NCBI RefSeq assembly: GCF_900157385.1
Contig: NZ_LT717701.1
Location: forward strand, 1,874,018 to 1,938,017
DNA from: Mycobacterium terramassiliense
GTDB taxonomy: Bacteria; Actinomycetota; Actinomycetes; Mycobacteriales; Mycobacteriaceae
Reading direction: 5' to 3'
DNA length: 64,000 nucleotides
Part shown: positions 26,400-34,276 of the stretch, one piece after another
Layout of the letters: each line of letters starts with the position of its first letter
Position numbering within the stretch: position 1 is the stretch's first letter
Notes under the pieces: model-generated
Database searches by the model: none
The model's input: the letters and a program-made list of their open reading frames with translations, nothing else
What the model was told of the DNA's origin: nothing
Made by a program: the position numbers and the translations under genes

Positions 26400-27728
26400 G
26401 TGACGGAACTGCCGACGGTTGCGGCCGGACGCGCGTCGACACCGATGAGGCGGGTGGCGGCGGCGTGTCTCGTCGGCTCGGCGATCGAGTACTACGACTT
26501 CCTCATCTACGGCACCGCGGCGGCGTTGGTGTTCCCGACGGTGTTCTTCCCGCGACTCGGTTCGACGCTGGGCACCATCGCCGCGATGGCGACGTTCGCG
26601 ACGGCGTTCCTGTCGCGGCCGCTGGGCGCCGCCGTGTTCGGGTACTTCGGCGACCGGCTGGGCCGCAAGAAGACGCTGATCGCCACGCTGCTGATCATGG
26701 CCGTGTCGACCGTCAGCGTCGGGCTGGTGCCCAGCACGGCCGCCATCGGAGCGGCGGCCCCCTTGATCCTGATCGTGTTGCGGCTCATGCAGGGGTTCGC
26801 CGTCGGCGGCGAATGGGCGGGATCGGCGCTGCTGAGCGCCGAGTACGCGCCCGCCGGCAAGCGGGGCCGCTACGGCATGTTCACCCTGCTCGGCGCCGGC
26901 ACCGCGGCCGTGCTGAGCAGCCTGACGTTCTTGGGCGTCAACTTCAGCATCGGGGAAAAGAGCGCCGCGTTCATGCAATGGGGCTGGCGGCTGCCGTTCC
27001 TGTTCAGCGCGGGGCTGATCGGGATCGCGCTCTATGTGCGGCTCAACATCGACGAGACCCCGGTGTTCGCCGAGGAGAAGGCCCGCGACCTGGTCCCCAA
27101 GGCGCCGCTCGGAGAGCTGTGGCGCCTGCAACGCCGGGAGATCCTGCTGGCCGGCGGCAGCTTGCTGGGCGGGTTCGGTTTCGGCTACCTGGGTCACACC
27201 TACCTCCTCATCTACGCAAATTCGCACCTGGGGTACACCCGCGGCTTCATCTGGTCGGTGGGCGCGTTGACCGGGCTGGTCAGCATCGCGACGGTCGCGG
27301 CTTCGGCCACCCTGTCCGACCTGGTCGGGCGCCGCCGGTTGATGCTGCTGGGTTGGTCGCTGCTCCTGCCGTGGGCGTTCGTGGTGATGCCGCTGCTGAA
27401 CACCCGCAACCCGGCGCTGTACGTGGTTGCCGTCGTCGGCATGGCCGTCGGTGGCGCGATCGGCTCGGGGCCCACCGCGGCCTTCATTCCGGAGCTGTTC
27501 GCCACGCGATACCGCTACAGCGGGTCGGCGCTGGCCCTCAACCTCGCCGGCGTCATCGGCGGGGCCCTGCCGCCGCTGCTCGCCGGCACGCTGGTGGCGA
27601 CCTACGGCAGCTGGGCGATCGGCGTGATGCTGGCCGTGCTGGTGGTGGCCAGCCTGGTGTGCACCTACCTGCTGCCGGAGACCAACGGCACCACCCTGGG
27701 GGTCGGCCGCGACGGCTTGGCCCGGTGA
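26400..27728 (+). CDS. MFS metabolite/H+ symporter (Rv1200-like)
   Basis: 442 residues from GTG, twelve predicted helices. SAIEYYDFLIYGTAAALVFP in helix 1, GYFGDRLGRKKTL (the MFS loop 2-3 motif) and RLMQGFAVGGEWAGSALL (helix 5) place it in the metabolite:H+ symporter family with proline/betaine, citrate and shikimate carriers. Substrate cannot be read from sequence. Adjacent and convergent to dapD with one base between stops, the Rv1200-Rv1201c arrangement. Confidence 0.88.
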   Translation: MTELPTVAAGRASTPMRRVAAACLVGSAIEYYDFLIYGTAAALVFPTVFFPRLGSTLGTIAAMATFATAFLSRPLGAAVFGYFGDRLGRKKTLIATLLIMAVSTVSVGLVPSTAAIGAAAPLILIVLRLMQGFAVGGEWAGSALLSAEYAPAGKRGRYGMFTLLGAGTAAVLSSLTFLGVNFSIGEKSAAFMQWGWRLPFLFSAGLIGIALYVRLNIDETPVFAEEKARDLVPKAPLGELWRLQRREILLAGGSLLGGFGFGYLGHTYLLIYANSHLGYTRGFIWSVGALTGLVSIATVAASATLSDLVGRRRLMLLGWSLLLPWAFVVMPLLNTRNPALYVVAVVGMAVGGAIGSGPTAAFIPELFATRYRYSGSALALNLAGVIGGALPPLLAGTLVATYGSWAIGVMLAVLVVASLVCTYLLPETNGTTLGVGRDGLAR

Positions 27729-27729
27729 C

Positions 27730-28674
27730 TCAGTTGGCGTGCAGGTCCTCGTTGAGCGCGATGCCCTGACCGTCGCGGGCCACCACCTCGACCGCGCCGG
27801 TGACCGAATTGCGCCGGAACAGCAGGTTGTTGGCGCCGGAAAGCTCGCGGGCCTTGACCGCCGTCCCGTCGGGCGTGGTGACCTTGGTGCCCGCGGTGAC
27901 GTACAGGCCGGCCTCGACGACGCAGTCGTCGCCCAGCGAGATGCCCACGCCCGCGTTGGCGCCGAGCAGGCACCGCTTACCGATCGAAATCACTTGCGTG
28001 CCACCGCCGGACAGCGTGCCCATGATGGACGCCCCGCCGCCGATGTCCGACCCGTCGCCCACCACCACCCCGGCCGAGATGCGGCCCTCGACCATCGACG
28101 CGCCCAGGGTGCCGGCGTTGTAGTTGACGAAGCCCTCGTGCATCACCGTGGTGCCGGGCGCCAGGTGGGCGCCCAGCCGCACTCGGTCGGCGTCGGCGAT
28201 GCGCACCCCGGTCGGCAGGACGTAGTCGACCATCCGCGGGAACTTGTCCACGCCGTAGACGGTCACCGGACCGTGGCGGCGCAGCCGCGCCCGGACCGCC
28301 TCGAAGCCCTCGATCGCGCAAGGCCCGCGATTAGTCCACACGACGTTGGTCAATACCCCGAACAGGCCGCCGGCGTTCAGCCCGTGCGGCGCCACCAGCC
28401 GGTGCGACAGCAGATGCAGCCGCAGGTAGGCGTCGTAGGCGTCGGCGGCCACCTCGTCGAGCGAGCCGATGACCGTGCGCACGGCGATGGTCTCGGTGCC
28501 GCGCTCGTCGTCGCGGCCGACCAGCGCTACGAGTTCCGGCGGAACGTCGGACAACGCGAGGCGCGACGTGCCGCCGGTGCCGGACTCCGTCAGTTCCGGT
28601 GCGGGAAACCACGTGTCGAGGACCGACCCGTCGTTGGCCAGCGTCGCCAACCCGATGCCTGCAGCTCCAGTCAC
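27730..28674 (-). CDS. dapD: 2,3,4,5-tetrahydropyridine-2,6-dicarboxylate N-succinyltransferase
   Basis: 314 residues from GTG. The C-terminal half is a left-handed beta-helix of hexapeptide repeats (GTTVMHEGFVNYNAGTLGAS, then VVVGDGSDIGGGASIMGTLS), the trimeric DapD fold of actinobacteria. It uses succinyl-CoA to acylate tetrahydrodipicolinate in the lysine/meso-diaminopimelate pathway that feeds peptidoglycan. Divergent from dapE, the later deacylase of the same pathway, across a 113-base gap containing a hairpin. Orthologue of Rv1201c. Confidence 0.95.
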   Translation of the reverse strand: MTGAAGIGLATLANDGSVLDTWFPAPELTESGTGGTSRLALSDVPPELVALVGRDDERGTETIAVRTVIGSLDEVAADAYDAYLRLHLLSHRLVAPHGLNAGGLFGVLTNVVWTNRGPCAIEGFEAVRARLRRHGPVTVYGVDKFPRMVDYVLPTGVRIADADRVRLGAHLAPGTTVMHEGFVNYNAGTLGASMVEGRISAGVVVGDGSDIGGGASIMGTLSGGGTQVISIGKRCLLGANAGVGISLGDDCVVEAGLYVTAGTKVTTPDGTAVKARELSGANNLLFRRNSVTGAVEVVARDGQGIALNEDLHAN

Positions 28675-28698
28675 GGCGGTCAGGTTACTTGGGCCGCC

Positions 28699-28754
28699 GA
28701 GCAGACGCGGAATCGCATCCCAAGGTGGCCGATAGTGCGATTCTGCGTCTGCTC
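28699..28754. repeat. hairpin element in the dapD-dapE divergent intergenic region
   Basis: Arms of 19 bases, GAGCAGACGCGGAATCGCA (28699-28717) and its complement at 28736-28754, with one mismatch and an 18-base loop. It fills half of the gap between the two start codons. It could be a mobile palindromic unit or part of the shared promoter region. Confidence 0.65.
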
Positions 28755-28787
28755 GCCGAATGAGGGCGACCCATTACCCTTGGGGGC

Positions 28788-29852
28788 GTGCTGGACCTAC
28801 GCGGGGACCCGATCGCATTGACCGCGGCGCTGGTCGACATCCCCAGCGAGTCGCGCGACGAGGCGCGCCTCGCCGACGAGGTGGAGGCCGCGCTGCGCGC
28901 CCAGACGTCGGGGTTCGAGATCGTCCGCAACGGCAACGCGGTGCTGGCGCGCACGCAACGGCACCGCCCGTCGCGGGTGCTGCTGGCCGGTCACCTGGAC
29001 ACCGTCCCGGTGGCGGGCAACCTGCCCAGCCGCCTGGAGAACGGCGACCTGTACGGCTGCGGCACCGCGGACATGAAATCCGGCGACGCCGTGTTCCTGC
29101 ACCTGGCCGCGACGGTGGCCGAACCGGTGCACGACCTGACCCTGGTGTTCTACGACTGCGAGGAAATCGACGCCGCCGCAAACGGTTTGGGCCGCATCGA
29201 GCGCGAGCTGCCGGAGTGGCTGGCCGCCGACGTCGCCATCCTGGGCGAACCCACCGGCGGCTACATCGAGGCAGGCTGCCAGGGCACGCTGCGCGTGGTG
29301 ATCAGCGCGACCGGCACGCGCGCCCACTCGGCGCGAGCCTGGTTGGGCGACAACGCCATTCACAAGCTGGGGGCCGTGCTGGACCGGCTGGCCGGATACG
29401 CCGCGCGCACCGTGGACATCGATGGTTGCGAATACCGGGAGGGCCTGTCGGCGGTGCGCGTCGACGGCGGCGTGGCCGGCAACGTGATACCCGACGCCGC
29501 CTCGGTGACGGTCAACTTCCGCTTCGCCCCCGACCGCTCGGTGGCCGCGGCGCTGCAACACGTGCACGAGGTGTTCGACGGGCTGGACGTGCACATCGAG
29601 CAGACCGACGCCGCCGCGGGCGCGCTGCCCGGCCTGTCCCAGCCCGCGGCCAAGGCGCTGGTCGAGGCCGCCGGCGGGCGGGTCCGAGCGAAATACGGCT
29701 GGACGGACGTGGCGCGGTTCGCCGCGCTGGGCATCCCCGCGGTCAATTTCGGCCCGGGCGATCCCAACCTGGCGCACACCCGCGACGAACGGGTGCCGGT
29801 CGCCAACATCACCGCCGCCGTGCGGACGCTGCGGCGCTACCTGAGCGTGTAG
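28788..29852 (+). CDS. dapE: succinyl-diaminopimelate desuccinylase
   Basis: 354 residues from GTG. An M20-family di-zinc hydrolase: VLLAGHLDTVPVAGN (first zinc His and Asp), GCGTADMKSGDAVFL, FYDCEEIDAAANGLG (catalytic Glu pair) and AHSARAWLGDNAIHKL in the lid domain; GPGDPNLAHTRDERVPV near the end supplies the last zinc His. It removes succinate from N-succinyl-LL-diaminopimelate, giving the lysine and peptidoglycan precursor. Orthologue of Rv1202. Confidence 0.95.
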   Translation: MLDLRGDPIALTAALVDIPSESRDEARLADEVEAALRAQTSGFEIVRNGNAVLARTQRHRPSRVLLAGHLDTVPVAGNLPSRLENGDLYGCGTADMKSGDAVFLHLAATVAEPVHDLTLVFYDCEEIDAAANGLGRIERELPEWLAADVAILGEPTGGYIEAGCQGTLRVVISATGTRAHSARAWLGDNAIHKLGAVLDRLAGYAARTVDIDGCEYREGLSAVRVDGGVAGNVIPDAASVTVNFRFAPDRSVAAALQHVHEVFDGLDVHIEQTDAAAGALPGLSQPAAKALVEAAGGRVRAKYGWTDVARFAALGIPAVNFGPGDPNLAHTRDERVPVANITAAVRTLRRYLSV

Positions 29853-29861
29853 CGGCCAGCG

Positions 29862-31361
29862 TTACGCCGGCGTCACGACCACGTCGACGGCACCGACGCC
29901 CGCGTTGGCCACGACGGCGAGCACTGGTGCGTTGGCCGGCGAAACCACTTGTCCGCCTGCGACGCTCACGTGATAGCCGTTCGGATACTCGACGGGCGGC
30001 ACCGAGATGAGTGTCTGCGCGCCCGGCGCGAAGCTGCCCGCGCGGTCGGCCCGCTCGGTCGAGTAACACAGCCGGAAAACGCCCGACCGAAACGACCAGT
30101 CCCGCGGCGTGCCGGCGACCACCTGGGGATAGGGGGAGGCGAGCACCCCGAGCTTTCCGGCGTTGACGTTGGCGCCCGTCGGCGGCTGGGCGGGGTTGAA
30201 AACCAGCGCCTGGTCGGTCGGTGACGAGCTGGTCTTGTCGTTGCCGGTATATGCCCACTCCAGCCAGCCCATCCGCTGGTGGTCGGTGTGGCGCATCACC
30301 TCGGCGAGGTTGTTCAGGTCGTTGGTGGCGCCGAACTCGGTCAGCAGCGGCGGGACGTGGTGGAAGTCCGCATAGAGGTTGGCGTTGGTGATCGTGAGGC
30401 CGTCCTGGAAGCGGCAGGTGATGTTCTTGTGCAATGCCGATTCGATGGCGCAGTAGTCGTGAAACGAGAACCCGGTGCTCGGGTCGACCACCCCGCCGAG
30501 GTCGGTGTGGACGCCCTCGTCGGACAGCGTGTTCGGCTCGAAGAACACCAGCGTGGTGGGGTCGGCCGCGCGAATCACCGGCACCACCTTCCGGTAGAAC
30601 ACGGTCAGCTTGTGGTCCTGCACCGGGCAGCCCAGGACGAAGTTGAAGCAGCCCTCCCAGATGAAGCCCGGCCACGGCTCGTTGAGCACCTCGTAGCCGA
30701 ACACGCCCGGGTTGCCGTGGAAGAAGCTCGCGACGTGCGCCCAGGCGCGGGCGTAGTGGTCCTGCAGCCCGATCCCGTCCGGCGCCGGGGCGTTGCGCCA
30801 GAAGGCGCTCCACGCGTACTCCTCGGCGGGGTTGAGGAAGTAGTTGCCGGGGAAGCCGAGTTGCGGGTTGGGCAGCCCCGCCTGCGCCACCGCCCACGCC
30901 GGCGCGCCCTCGCCCTGGAAGGCCTCGTTGTAGAGGTCCTGATGGAAGTCGAGCAGGCTGACGATGCCGTGCGCCGCCAGCGTCGCCACGGTCTGCGCGA
31001 TCGAGGTGAGGTAGTTGTCGTCGTAGCCGAGCGGCTGCGGCTCCACGGCGGCCCAGATGACACCCAGCCGCATCGCGTTGAAGCCGTTGGCCTGCAGGAA
31101 GGCCGCGTCGTCGTCGCCGAACCCGTCGGCCGACGGCTCGTAGGGCGGCAGCTTGTAGACCTGGTTGAGCCCGTGCAGGATGACGACGCGCCCGTCGGCG
31201 TCGGTCATCCAACGCCCGGCATGGCCGAGCGGTAGCGTCGGCCCGGTCGCCGCCGCCCGGGCGGCTGGCGCGGCGACGACCGAGGACGCATCGGTCGTCA
31301 GCGCGGCAATCAGCAAACCGGCCGCGAGCAGTCTCACCGCGCGCGAAGGGCGGATCCGCAT
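29862..31361 (-). CDS. secreted glycoside hydrolase family 5, endoglycoceramidase-like
   Basis: 499 residues from ATG 31361, chosen because GGGAGG stands at Shine-Dalgarno distance; a GTG 12 bases upstream is less likely. Signal peptide about residues 1-36 (ARA cleavage site). GH5 barrel with acid/base Glu228 in FGYEVLNEPWPG and nucleophile Glu342 in LLTEFGATNDL; LLDFHQDLYNEAF is typical of endoglycoceramidases. The C-terminal 120 residues form a beta-sandwich. Known members cleave the glycan from ceramide-linked glycolipids; the true substrate here is open. It is not part of the M. tuberculosis order between dapE and Rv1204c. Confidence 0.82.
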   Translation of the reverse strand: MRIRPSRAVRLLAAGLLIAALTTDASSVVAAPAARAAATGPTLPLGHAGRWMTDADGRVVILHGLNQVYKLPPYEPSADGFGDDDAAFLQANGFNAMRLGVIWAAVEPQPLGYDDNYLTSIAQTVATLAAHGIVSLLDFHQDLYNEAFQGEGAPAWAVAQAGLPNPQLGFPGNYFLNPAEEYAWSAFWRNAPAPDGIGLQDHYARAWAHVASFFHGNPGVFGYEVLNEPWPGFIWEGCFNFVLGCPVQDHKLTVFYRKVVPVIRAADPTTLVFFEPNTLSDEGVHTDLGGVVDPSTGFSFHDYCAIESALHKNITCRFQDGLTITNANLYADFHHVPPLLTEFGATNDLNNLAEVMRHTDHQRMGWLEWAYTGNDKTSSSPTDQALVFNPAQPPTGANVNAGKLGVLASPYPQVVAGTPRDWSFRSGVFRLCYSTERADRAGSFAPGAQTLISVPPVEYPNGYHVSVAGGQVVSPANAPVLAVVANAGVGAVDVVVTPA

Positions 31362-31475
31362 CCAGCCTCCCACCGCCGAGCGAAGTCACTTTCGGAAACA
31401 GTGAGGCGTAATAGTCACTGGGGTAACACGGCGGTGTCACGGTTCGCGCACGATGCGGCGAGCCCGTTTGCGGCC

Positions 31476-33593
31476 CTAACCGCCGAGGCGGTCCGCCTGC
31501 GCGGCGGCGTCGGCGGCCGCCGCCCGCATCCCCACCGCCGCGAGCTGTTCCGAGGCGGCCCGCAGCGCCGCGCCGTCGCCGGCCGCCAACGCCCGCGCGT
31601 GGCCCAGCGCGAGCCCGCCCACCGCGCAGTCGACCACGCCGCACAACCGGGCCAGGGGGTCCGCCGCGCGGGTGTCCCCGAGGCGGACGGCCTCGTGCCA
31701 GGCGCGCAGCGCCACCCCCGACTGCCCGCCGCGCTCGGCCATCCGGGCGGCGTCGCGGGCGGCGGCCACCGCGCCGTGCGCGTCGCGCATCGTGGCCAGC
31801 CGCCACGCGCGCGCCACCCCGAGCTCGGGGCCGAACAGCGCCGACTTGGTGCCGTGCCGGGATTCGGCCCTGCTCAAGGCCTTCGCCGTCGCGGCGGTGT
31901 CGCCCTGCTGGGCCAGCGCGATGGCCAGCAGCGTCAGCGACAGCGGACCCCACGAGTAGCCGGTGCGTTCCAGGGTCGCGGCCGCCGGGGCCAGCAGTGC
32001 CGCGGCCGCAGCGAATTCACCGTCGGCGATCAGCACGTGCGCCAGCAGGACCTCGCCGATCGCGCGGCCGGGCTGCTGCAGCTCGGCGAAGTCGGTGAAC
32101 TGCTGGGCCACGTCGCGCGCGGCGGACAGCCGGCCCGCCATCAGCAGCGCGGTGGTCTGGCCCAGCCCGATCGTGAAGCGCAGCAGCCCGGGGTGCTCGG
32201 CGGCCAGGGCGCGCTGCGCCAGCGGTTCGACGTCTCCGAACCGGCCCTGTCGCGCCGCGCACAGCGCGGACGCGCTGGCGGCCCAGGCGACCGCCTGGTC
32301 ATCGGCCGAGGGCGACTGAAGCACCTCGCCGGCGACCTTGACGGCGTAGCCGACGTTGCCAGCGTTCATCGCGAAGGTGGCGCCCAGCGCGTCGAGCGTG
32401 GTGCGCGGACCCGGTTCCGAAACCTTGCCGCGGATGGTCCGCAGGAAGGCGGTGGCCCGTTCGGGCTCGCTGAGCATCCAGAACTGGTTGGCCGCCCGCA
32501 GCAGCGCCCAGTCCATCAGCGCCGGCTCGGCCAGAGCGCCCGCGTCGACGGCGGCCAGCACGGCGTCGGCCTCGCGGCCACGGCCCTGCCACGCCAGCGC
32601 GTGGGCCAGCGCCAGCCGCGCCGCGAGGCCCCCGGACCGGTCCAACGCCGAGCGGGCCAGTCGTTCGCCGAGCGCGAGGTCGCCCAGCCGCAATGCCTGC
32701 CGGGCGGCGACGGCGACGTCGGCGGCGCGCTGGGGGGCGTCGCTGTCGAGCGCCAGCGACGCCAGCCGCAGCCGGTCGCTGAGGTACTCCGACGGGCGCC
32801 GGGACAGCACCTCGACGACCTCGGTGCGCCGCCGCCGCGCGTCGTCGGCGCCGAGCGTGGCCAGCGCGCGCTCGGCGAACAGCGGGTGCGCGGTGTACAC
32901 CACCGGGTCGTCGGAACGCCCGCCGCGCGACCGGGTCTCCGCCGCGCCGAGCTCCTCCGCCGCGCTGACGGCGCCCGCACCCGCGAGGGCGGTCAGGTCG
33001 GCGAGCGACAGGGGCTCCGCCACGGCGAGGTAGTCCAGCACCGCCCGGGCCGGGCCGGGCAGCTCGGCGAGGAAGGCGTCGACCTCGGCGCGACCGGTCT
33101 GCCCGCCGGGCGCGTTGATGTCGATCCGGTCCAGCAGGCCGTCGGTCCACAGCGCGGCGATGGCCTCGGGAGCCTTGTCGGCGCGGGCGGTGACGATCGT
33201 CCGGGCCGTTCCGGCCAGCGCCAACTGGTACACCAGCGTGGCCGACAGCACGTCGAGCTCGTGGGCATCGTCGACCACCAGCAGCAGATCACCCAGCCCT
33301 TCCAGCGACGCGCGGGCCGCCCGCAACAGCGCCCCCGGCTTGCCGATCTCGGAGATCGCGACCAGGTGGCCGAACGCCCCGAAGGGGACCGCGCGCTCGG
33401 TCGGCGTGCCGGTGACCCAGCGGGTGAGCGTGCCCGGGTGCGCGGCGGCGTAGCCCTCGGCGGCCAACCGGGCCAGGGTCGATTTGCCGCAGCCGTCGGG
33501 CCCGAGCACGACGGCCCCCCGGCCGGCCGGCAGGGCGTCGTTCAGCCGCTCCAACGCCTCCTCGTGCTGGGGGACGTTCCATCGAATCGGCAC
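31476..33593 (-). CDS. STAND/AAA-type ATPase with TPR-like C-terminus, no HTH (Rv1204c-like)
   Basis: 705 residues from the GTG giving (M)PIRWNVPQHEE. Walker A GPDGCGKST (residues 31-39) and Walker B LLLVVDDAHELD (about 100-111), then a long Ala/Leu-rich helical region resembling the TPR part of MalT/LAL regulators. It ends ADAAAQADRLGG with no LuxR-type helix-turn-helix, unlike the two regulators at 52.5 and 56.8 kb. So it looks like a signalling ATPase that lost or never had DNA binding. Divergent from the LOG gene, 61 bases apart. Longer than my recollection of Rv1204c (562 residues). Confidence 0.7.
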   Translation of the reverse strand: MPIRWNVPQHEEALERLNDALPAGRGAVVLGPDGCGKSTLARLAAEGYAAAHPGTLTRWVTGTPTERAVPFGAFGHLVAISEIGKPGALLRAARASLEGLGDLLLVVDDAHELDVLSATLVYQLALAGTARTIVTARADKAPEAIAALWTDGLLDRIDINAPGGQTGRAEVDAFLAELPGPARAVLDYLAVAEPLSLADLTALAGAGAVSAAEELGAAETRSRGGRSDDPVVYTAHPLFAERALATLGADDARRRRTEVVEVLSRRPSEYLSDRLRLASLALDSDAPQRAADVAVAARQALRLGDLALGERLARSALDRSGGLAARLALAHALAWQGRGREADAVLAAVDAGALAEPALMDWALLRAANQFWMLSEPERATAFLRTIRGKVSEPGPRTTLDALGATFAMNAGNVGYAVKVAGEVLQSPSADDQAVAWAASASALCAARQGRFGDVEPLAQRALAAEHPGLLRFTIGLGQTTALLMAGRLSAARDVAQQFTDFAELQQPGRAIGEVLLAHVLIADGEFAAAAALLAPAAATLERTGYSWGPLSLTLLAIALAQQGDTAATAKALSRAESRHGTKSALFGPELGVARAWRLATMRDAHGAVAAARDAARMAERGGQSGVALRAWHEAVRLGDTRAADPLARLCGVVDCAVGGLALGHARALAAGDGAALRAASEQLAAVGMRAAAADAAAQADRLGG

Positions 33594-33654
33594 CCGCCGG
33601 ATTTTATTGCGCGCGGTGTGCGTGCCGCATCGGGCTTGGTCTACGTTTCGTTGT

Positions 33655-34218
33655 ATGCCCGCCGAACGCGACCCGTCAGCCGCCTGGGCGGTGTGCGTGT
33701 ATTGCGCGTCGGGCCCCGAGCACGCCGAATTGCTTGAGCTCGCTTCGGAACTCGGCGAGGCTATCGCGGAGCGCGGCTGGACCCTGGTGTGGGGTGGCGG
33801 CCGGGTGTCGGCGATGGGTGCGGTGGCGAGCGCGGCCCGCGCCCGCGGCGGACGGACCGTCGGCGTGATCCCGCAGCACCTGATGCGCCTCGAGGTCGCC
33901 GACACCGACGCCGACGAGCTGATCGTCAGCGACACCATGCACCAGCGCAAGCAGATCATGGAGGACCACGCCGACGCGTTCATCGTGCTGCCCGGCGGCG
34001 TGGGCACCCTTGACGAGCTGTTCGACGCGTGGACCACGGGTTTTCTCGGGGTGCACGACAAACCCGTGGTGATGCTGGACCCCTTCGGGCACTACGAGGG
34101 CCTATGGCTGTGGCTGTGCGGATTGAACGACCGCGGCTACATCTCGCAAGCGGCGATGGACCGGTTGGTGCTGGTCGATAAGGTGGGTGCCGCAGTGGAG
34201 GCGTGCGCACCCGCGTGA
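33655..34218 (+). CDS. LOG-family cytokinin riboside 5'-monophosphate phosphoribohydrolase
   Basis: 187 residues from ATG 33655. Rossmann-like Lysine_decarbox/LOG fold with WGGGRVSAMGAVASAA, the MHQRKQIM catalytic Arg segment and PGGVGTLDE (from residue 113), the family hallmark. The M. tuberculosis orthologue Rv1205 releases free cytokinins from their nucleotides; its loss when proteasome function fails leads to aldehyde build-up and nitric-oxide sensitivity. Followed 58 bases later by fadD6. Confidence 0.9.
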   Translation: MPAERDPSAAWAVCVYCASGPEHAELLELASELGEAIAERGWTLVWGGGRVSAMGAVASAARARGGRTVGVIPQHLMRLEVADTDADELIVSDTMHQRKQIMEDHADAFIVLPGGVGTLDELFDAWTTGFLGVHDKPVVMLDPFGHYEGLWLWLCGLNDRGYISQAAMDRLVLVDKVGAAVEACAPA

Positions 34219-34276
34219 GATCCGGGCTCAGCTCAGCGGAAGGGCGCCGAGGGGACTTACAGGAATAGAGGAAAAC

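Noticed and set aside
26322..27227. Minus-strand frame of 301 codons
   Set aside because: Antisense to the MFS transporter, Arg/Gln/His-rich, without motifs.
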